Source: Macrothele yani (Eukaryota > Arthropoda > Arachnida > Araneae > Macrothelidae). Taken from it: 64,000 nt of DNA. Both the position numbers and the translations under genes were made by a program. This document shows positions 58,591-64,000 of this stretch, piece after piece. The DNA is taken from the NCBI GenBank assembly GCA_039090855.1, contig CM077007.1, positions 17,347,515 through 17,411,514 on the forward strand, in the 5' to 3' direction. The first letter of the stretch is position 1, and every line of letters begins with the position of its first letter. Below the pieces are notes generated by a model. That model was not told the origin of the DNA and searched no databases. It saw nothing but the letters and a program-made list of their open reading frames with translations.

Positions 58591-58987
58591 ATTATTTTTT
58601 TCAGGCAGAACCATTTAATGGTGGTTTCAACTGTTGTAACTTTTTACATGTTATATTTACTTTGAGTGAAAACCAATTTCTTAGTTTGAAGTTATTAATA
58701 TTTGCTACGAATATATATCGCGGTAATCGAATGTGATTCAAGAAAAAATCTTTGCACGGTTGTACTCACCAGGTTCTTGAGTGTAGGCTTTTTTTTAAAT
58801 TAGTCCGCATGTTTTCTTGAGTAGGATATACTTTTTTAGTTAAACTATGGGAGGCACATGAAGACAAAGGAGATGTGAAAATTACATTGGAAAACTTGAA
58901 AAAAATGGAAAAATGAATCACTTGTAAAATTATTCGCATGAGGAAATGCAATCACCAAAAAACTTCGTCAGACTTCCTGAATGTATT

Positions 58988-59030
58988 GTCTGATGCATTT
59001 CGGCAGATCTGTCTGCCATCTTCTGGGACC
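58988..59030 (-). ncRNA. Hammerhead-like motif, left copy (U4 changed)
   Basis: The minus strand shows stem I GUCC with a one-base-damaged partner AGAC, CAGAAGA (U4 to A), one unpaired U, stem II GGCAG/CUGCC with loop ACAGAU, GAAA, helix III word AUGCAU (self-complementary), cleavage base C. Only one core position departs from consensus. Confidence 0.65.
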
Positions 59031-59239
59031 TATGGTCGTCCGTTCTCTCTGCAGTTTACGTTGAATATGCCACATGCTCAGTTTAGGAATCTTTGTGTGT
59101 TATACGTCATCAGATGTGTTGTGTTGCCACTCCTATGATTTGAAGACTTGGGAATTTTTTTTTTGTTCTCTTCTTCTATCAGTATCTTCCATGGAATTGG
59201 CATTTCTACTCCATTACTAATGTTGCAGTTGTTTTTTTG

Positions 59240-59720
59240 GTTTTTTCAATTACGATTGCTTCGGCAAAATGGATGGTCTTTTCGGTTGGTTGTTTGCAGA
59301 TAATTTCGATATTTTCAAATTCTGGCATTGTGTTATTTTTTATTTAATATTGTACAAGTGCTGTTTTTTCCTCCTTTTTTCTCCAGTTCTTCATATGGTG
59401 TGTCAGTCTTATTTTTTATTTGTTTCTTGTGCTTCCTATGTATTTCACTCTATTGTTGGCGTTGGTTGGATTAATTGGAATGCTATATATATATTATACT
59501 CCTGCACTGTTCAATAGTTTTGTTTTTTCTCTGTTATTGATTATTATAATCTTGTAGTCTTTTACTGAAATTCCAATATCTAGATGTTTTTTGCATTCCT
59601 TTTTGATTACATTGGTAACCTGTTTTATGTATTGAAATTTACCACAATATTTCATATTTTGCTTGGTTTTATTTTTAGGATGTTCATACATGTAAATTAC
59701 TTTTTTGAGATCTGAGGTGG
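59240..59720 (-). pseudogene. PLE GIY-YIG endonuclease, left copy, frameshifted
   Basis: The first frame (59494-59691) reads CGKFQYIKQVTNVIKKECKK and LDIGISVKDYKIIIINNREK. The GIY-YIG continues in other frames: YRIPINPTNANNRVKYIGST, LTHHMKNW, EKTALVQY, TMPEFENIEIICKQPTEKTI and HFAEAIVIEKTKK (acidic block). Frameshifts are supported by the better-preserved right copy. Confidence 0.75.
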
Positions 59721-59803
59721 TATATCCAAATTTTTTGGCTGTTGTTATTATCCATTGAAGTTATTTTTCCTTGTAAAAGTTATTGCCAGAATGTGTGAAG
59801 GCT

Positions 59804-60255
59804 CTAATGCACTAAACTTCTGATTGCTGGTATTTTATATGCCTTCGGATGGTATGAGTTTGCAGGTATAAGTATTGGTACATAGGTGGGTTTTCTATAC
59901 ACATGGTATTTGCAGGATGTTTGAATTTTTATTCTTGTAATATCTAAGAAATTAATTGCATTTTCATTTTCTGATTCCATTGTAAAGTTGATACTTGGAT
60001 ATTTTTCACAGAAATCTTTTTTCAGTTTGTCTAATTCTAAAGTACTGGCATTCCAAAAGAGTAGTGTGTCGTCGACATATCTTCCGTAGAAAAGCACTTT
60101 GTCTTTATAGTTGTTAAAGACTTCTTCTATTTTCTGTAATACAACCTCTGCAAATAAAGAAGATAGTGGGGAGCCCATTGGTGCTCCAAACTTCTGTCTG
60201 TATATTCTACTGTTAAATTGAAAGATATCACAACAAATTTTTTTCAATTTAATAG
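59804..60255 (-). pseudogene. PLE reverse transcriptase, C-terminal part (left copy)
   Basis: The minus strand reads CCDIFQFNSRIYRQKFGAPM, then GSPLSSLFAEVVLQKIEEVF, YGRYVDDTLLFW (catalytic YVDD motif), YPSINFTMESENENAINFLD and KYHVYRKPTYVP. These are RT motifs 4-6 of Penelope-like elements (RQ-x-GAPMGSPLS, YVDD, FLD). The frame is open from the junction at about 60255 to a stop at 59804. The residues before that (from 60358) are read through the opposite copy and do not belong to it. Palm motifs are intact, but the N-terminal RT is missing. Confidence 0.88.
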
Positions 60256-60550
60256 TAGCTTTTCTATGGAAGATACGTTGACGACACACTACTCTTTTGG
60301 AATGCCAGTACTTTAGAATTATACAAGCTGAAAAAAGGTTTCTGTGAAAAATATCCAAGTATCAACTTTACAATGGAATCAGAAAATGAAAATACAATTA
60401 ATTTCTTAGATATTACAATAATAAAAACTCAAACATCCTGCAAATACCATGTGTATAGAAAACCCACCTACGTGCCAATACTTATACCTGCAAACTCATA
60501 CCATCCAAAGGCATATAAAATATCAGTAATCAGAAGTTTAGTGCGTTAGA
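60256..60550 (+). pseudogene. PLE reverse transcriptase, C-terminal part (right copy)
   Basis: Inverted copy starting just before the catalytic motif: YGRYVDDTLLFWNASTLEL, then YPSINFTMESENENTINFLD, KYHVYRKPTYVPILIPANSY and a stop at about 60549. It begins within one or two codons of YVDD, so it is truncated further than the left copy. Confidence 0.85.
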
Positions 60551-60693
60551 GCCTTTACACATTCTAGCAATAACTTTTATAAGGAAAAATAACTTCAACG
60601 GATGTTGTAGGGGCAACAACAGCCAAAAAATGTGGATATACCACCTCAGATGTCAAAATAGTAATTTACATGTATGAACATCCTAAAAACAAG

Positions 60694-61567
60694 TTGGTTA
60701 AATCATGCAATGCATTGATTATAATATGCTTTCCAACATACCAGAAATCATTACTCAAGTTATGAGGATAATGGCTGTGGAATAAATGTCGCTCCTGCGT
60801 CCTGACCTTTGACACCATTTCGATTATATTAAACAAAAGTGGTTCAGTATACCTCCGAAATAACATGATAAAGTTTTGTCGCAATCGAAGCATTTTTACG
60901 TAAGTTATGATGCATAAGGGCTATGGAATAGATCCTGCTCCTGTGTCCGAACCTTTGACCCCATTTCGCCCATTTTCAATAGGATTCGTCCTCTGGCAGG
61001 CCCCTACAACATAATAATATTTCATCCAAATCGAAGCATTTTTACATAAGTTATGATGCATAATGGCGATGGAAGTGATCCCGCTCTTATGTCCTGACCT
61101 TTGCCCCCCATTTCGCCAATTTTCAATAGGGTTTGTTCCCAGGTAGTCCCCTACCACATACTAAAATTTCATCGAAATCGAACCTTTTTTACTTTAGTTA
61201 TGACGCATAAAAGCAGTTAAATGGATCCCGCTCCTATGTCCTGACCTTTGACCCCATTTCGTTCACTTTCAATAGGGTTCGTCTCTAGGTGGTCCCCTAC
61301 CACATATAAAAATTTCATCGACATTGAACCATATTTACGCAAGTTATAACGCACAAGGACAATGGAATGGATCCCACTCCTATGTCGTGACCTTTGACCC
61401 TATTTCGCCCATATTCAATAGGGATCGTCCCGAGGTAGTCCCCTACCACATCCTAAAATTTGATGGAAATCGAACTATTTTTACGCGAGTTATCGTGCCG
61501 ACAAACAGACGGACGGACAAAGCTGGAGCATATACGCTTCTTCAACTTACGGTTGGAAAGCGTAAAT
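60694..61567. repeat. 146-bp tandem array (about 5 units)
   Basis: Units are marked by ACCTTTGAC-type words at 60805, 60951, 61098, 61244 and 61390, a period of 146-147 bp. Each unit contains CCATTTCG and TTTCAATAGGGTTCGT variants and an AAATCGAA block. The array ends in GACAAACAGACGGACGG. It interrupts the right PLE copy between AACATCCTAAAAAC and AAAACCAAGCAAAATA, which are contiguous in the left copy. It is absent from the left copy, so it is younger than the pair. Confidence 0.9.
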
Positions 61568-61980
61568 AAAACCAAGCAAAATATAAAATATTGTGGTAAA
61601 TTTGAATACATAAAACAGGTTACCAATGTACTCAAAAAGGAATGCAAAAAACAACAATCTTGATATTGGAATTTCAGTAAAAGACTTCAAGAATATAATA
61701 ATCAATAACAGAGAAAAAAACTATTGGACAGTGCAGGAGTATATATATAGAATTCCAATTAATCCAACCAACAACAACAATAGAGTGAAATACATAGGAA
61801 GCACAAGAAAATTAAAAACAAGATTGACACAACATATGAAGAACTGGGAAAAAAAGAAGAAAAAAACAGCACTTGTACAATATTGCAAAAAAAATAACAC
61901 AATGCCAGAATTTGAAAATATCGAAATTATCTGCAAATTACCAACCATTTCGCTGAAGCAATCGTAATTGAAAAAACCAA
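61568..61980 (+). pseudogene. PLE GIY-YIG endonuclease, right copy
   Basis: The plus-strand frame at 61626-61967 reads LDIGISVKDFKNIIINNREK, YRIPINPTNNNNRVKYIGST (GIY-x10-YIG), RKLKTRLTQHMKNWEK, TALVQYCKKNNTMPEFENIE and IICKLPT. Upstream CGKFEYIKQVTNVLKKECKK is in another frame. It is better preserved than the left copy, but lysine codon expansion and a frameshift near 61640 break it. Confidence 0.82.
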
Positions 61981-62188
61981 AAAAAAAAAAAAAACTGCAA
62001 CATTAATAGTGGAGTAGAAATGCCAATTCCATGGAAGATACTGATAGAAGAAGAGAACAAAAAAAATTCCCAAGTCTTCAAATCATAGGAGTGGCAACAC
62101 AACACATTTGATGACGTATAACACACAAAGATTCCCAAACAGAGCATGTGGCATATTCAACGTAAACTGCAAAGAGAACGGACGACCA

Positions 62189-62235
62189 GAGGTCCCAGAA
62201 GATTGCAGACAGATCTGCCGAAATGCATCGGACAA
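62189..62235 (+). ncRNA. Hammerhead-like motif, right copy (U4 changed)
   Basis: The plus strand shows stem I GUCC/GGAC (four perfect pairs), CAGAAGA (U4 to A), U, stem II with one base changed (UGCAG/CUGC), GAAA, AUGCAU, C. Both copies share the U4A change, so the master element probably carried it. Confidence 0.65.
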
Positions 62236-62672
62236 TACATCCAGGAAGTCTGACAAAGTTTTTTTGGTGATTGAATTTCCTCATGCGAATAATTTTACAA
62301 GTGATTCATTTTTCCATTTTTTTCAAGTTTTCCAATGTAATTTTCACATCTCCTTTTTGTCTTCATGTGCCTCCCATAGTTCAACTAAAAAAGTACATCC
62401 TACTCAAGAAAACATGCGAACTAATTTCAAAAAAGCCTACACTCAAGAACCTGATGAGAACAACCGTGCAAAGATTTGAACATCGACCACCGACAACAGA
62501 GAGGTACGCGAAAGATTTTTCCTTGAATCACACTTGATTACCGCGATATATATTCGCAGCGAATATTAATAACTTCAAAGTGAGAAATTGCTTTTCACTC
62601 AAAAGAAATATAACATGTAAAAAGTTACAACAGTTAAAAACACCATTAAATGGTTCTACCTGAAAAAAAATA

Positions 62673-62953
62673 ACGTATGAAAAACATGTTTTTTAAATCT
62701 CGATACATCGAAAAATATGTGCGTAAGATATTTTCGATAAGGGCATGTCCAATGAATGAAATTCAAAATGCAAACAAAGAATCAATATCATTCTGAATAT
62801 CCTAGAAAATGAAACTTCAAGATGTGACAGACACAGAAATGTTCTGCCCATGTGCTTTACTTACTTCCATGCTAATTTTCCTTCAACAAAAATCAGTTAC
62901 TGGTGTATTTGAGAAACTTGAGTGCACAAACTATAACCTACCAATCTTCATAC
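62673..62953. other. Intronic sequence between PLE pair and first coding exon
   Basis: AT-rich, nothing recognised. Confidence 0.4.
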
Positions 62954-63065
62954 CTGTTTTCTTCATCATCTTGATTTAATTCTACTTCACCATTAGCTTC
63001 TGCTCCACCATCTTCATTCTTAGATTTGTTTTTGCTTCTAGACCCAGAGGCATTCATTTTTCAAG
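62954..63065 (-). CDS. TEX9-like gene, first coding exon with start codon
   Basis: Minus-strand exon with acceptor tttttcccgtgcag (63066-63067), eight bases of 5' UTR (CTTGAAAA), ATG at 63057-63055 and donor AACAG/gtatga. The coding part is 104 nt (34 codons plus 2 nt). It encodes MNASGSRSKNKSKNEDGGAE and then ANGEVELNQDDEEN, a charged, disordered start. An acceptor just before the ATG means a further non-coding 5' exon lies upstream, beyond or within 63.1-64 kb. Phase agrees with the 52-nt exon. Confidence 0.82.
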
Positions 63066-64000
63066 CTGCACGGGAAAAACATATGTTAAAAGAAGAAATG
63101 AAAAATGAAGCATTGTAATTTTTACAAACCAATAAGACCAATAATTTTTATATCTCACGCATAGTCAAGCTAAAGTTCTCTTGTATCCAAACATAGGTCA
63201 CGACTAAATACCAATATACAAATTTAGACATGTATCTTATTTTCCGAGAATAACTTCGCAGTTCCATTTATCTCCTTGGTTTGTTATCAGCAATAAGGCT
63301 GTAGATAACATACCACAAAAGAATTTTTAACTAAAGGCAGTTCCAGCCCCACTCCCTGCTGATACTTAGAAACAGTCAGCTATTATGAGTATCATAAAGA
63401 ACTTCATGATATCCTGTTTGTTGATATGAAATCCTGATTGTTGACAATCATAGCAGATTGCATTGTATGACTTATGATGGGGCAGTGCTAAGAAAACTAT
63501 TTATTTGTTTTTAATATGCTTTGACTCACCTGCATGACTCATATCTAATTACACTAGAGATGAAAGTGCTTTAGATGTATGGAAGACGATACACTACATA
63601 AATGGAAGTCATCACCGACCTACAGTCCTATCTGAAAAGGAAGTTCCCAGCAACAATAGCTGCTTTAAGAAAAGTGTTTCTCCATTAAATGCATGGATAC
63701 ACAATCCTGGGGACAACTCTTTCTCCAAATATGCAAAAGATCTTCACATATCGTTTATGGGAGAGGGAGGAGGTAAGGAAGACTGCGATTGTTTCACAAC
63801 ATGGCATTTGTTATAAATCTGGACATACTGGGCTAGCTGATCAGGCAGTGGGGTATTAATGTCACTTAGCCTGTGGGCAACACCTACCATAGTTTATATG
63901 CTTAGAAAGAATATGATGCCTCTCTAAATTCGTGTGTGAGGAAGTGAGCTGTGGAAGCGAGTGTGACTTTGTAGTTTCCCTATTTCAGGTAACCGATTGT
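63066..64000. other. 5'-UTR intron of the host gene; no exon recognised
   Basis: AT-rich, with purine-rich patches (GGGAGAGGGAGGAGG at about 63758). No promoter motif or 5' non-coding exon could be identified with confidence. Confidence 0.4.

Larger units (their letters stand above)
58591..62672. mobile_element. Large head-to-head Penelope-like pair with inserted tandem array
   Basis: The left copy (minus, 58591 to about 60255) and the right copy (plus, about 60256-62672) are joined at 5'-truncated ends inside the RT, with both tails outward. The inverted arms are close copies over RT end, linker, GIY-YIG, hammerhead-like motif and tail. The right copy is longer only because about 870 bp (60694-61567) has been inserted in it. 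No confident TSD was found; GAAAACAT and GAAAAACAT flank the pair imperfectly. Confidence 0.88.

Noticed and set aside
60690..61560. CRISPR-like array
   Set aside because: Period is about 146 bp with no short conserved repeat/unique spacer pattern; it is an ordinary tandem array in animal DNA.

Overview
This is AT-rich animal nuclear DNA with very low coding density. It holds no prokaryotic operons, no tRNA or rRNA genes and no CRISPR array. Very many Tc1/mariner copies, GIY-YIG Penelope-like elements (PLEs), tRNA-derived SINEs, and R2-like and EEP-type LINE debris suggest an invertebrate, most likely an arthropod (inference).

Host gene. Six small exons on the minus strand have good splice sites, and every junction that can be tested has matching phase. 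They lie at 62954-63065 (start codon at 63057), 44426-44477, 29401-29477, 29269-29308, 14490-14714 and 2932-3014. The gene runs right to left across at least 60 kb and leaves the window on the left. An acidic, low-complexity N-terminus leads to a segment that resembles the start of the coiled coil of TEX9 (testis-expressed 9). At least one exon between 14.7 and 29.2 kb was not found. One intron uses a GC-AG donor. Everything else is intron (or 5'-UTR intron) filled with transposons.

Transposons, left to right: a non-autonomous hAT with perfect 8-bp target-site duplication (TSD) (3.5-4.3 kb) beside a hAT-transposase relic; a PLE relic (7.1-7.8 kb); a full-length Tc1-like element (8.4-9.9 kb); a Tc1 relic (10.4-11.1 kb); a head-to-head PLE pair (12.6-14.5 kb); an R2-like LINE split by a 1.15-kb palindromic insertion (18.8-21.3 kb); a MULE inside a mariner that lies between two halves of another mariner (21.6-25.7 kb); a PLE pair (29.7-30.6 kb); a Tc1 element split by a PLE pair and a SINE (31.6-34.1 kb); a mariner relic (35.6 kb); a head-to-head SINE pair (36.4-36.9 kb); a LINE tail (38 kb); three or four Tc1/mariner relics (41.6-46.5 kb); a palindromic PLE tail (46.5-46.9 kb); mariner and Tc1 relics (47.5-52.5 kb); an EEP-type LINE split by a mariner (52.9-55.5 kb); a TTAA-flanked Kolobok-like element (57.1-58.3 kb); and a large head-to-head PLE pair carrying a 146-bp tandem array (58.6-62.7 kb).

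Most interesting signal. The PLE tails carry hammerhead-ribozyme cores whose helix III strands are short self-complementary words (AGUACU, AUGCAU, AGCU, AAUU). Five PLE loci and one SINE share a layout in which two 5'-truncated copies are joined head to head with tails outward. Three of these insertions have perfect 12-14 bp TSDs, which suggests reverse transcription primed from both ends of one staggered break.
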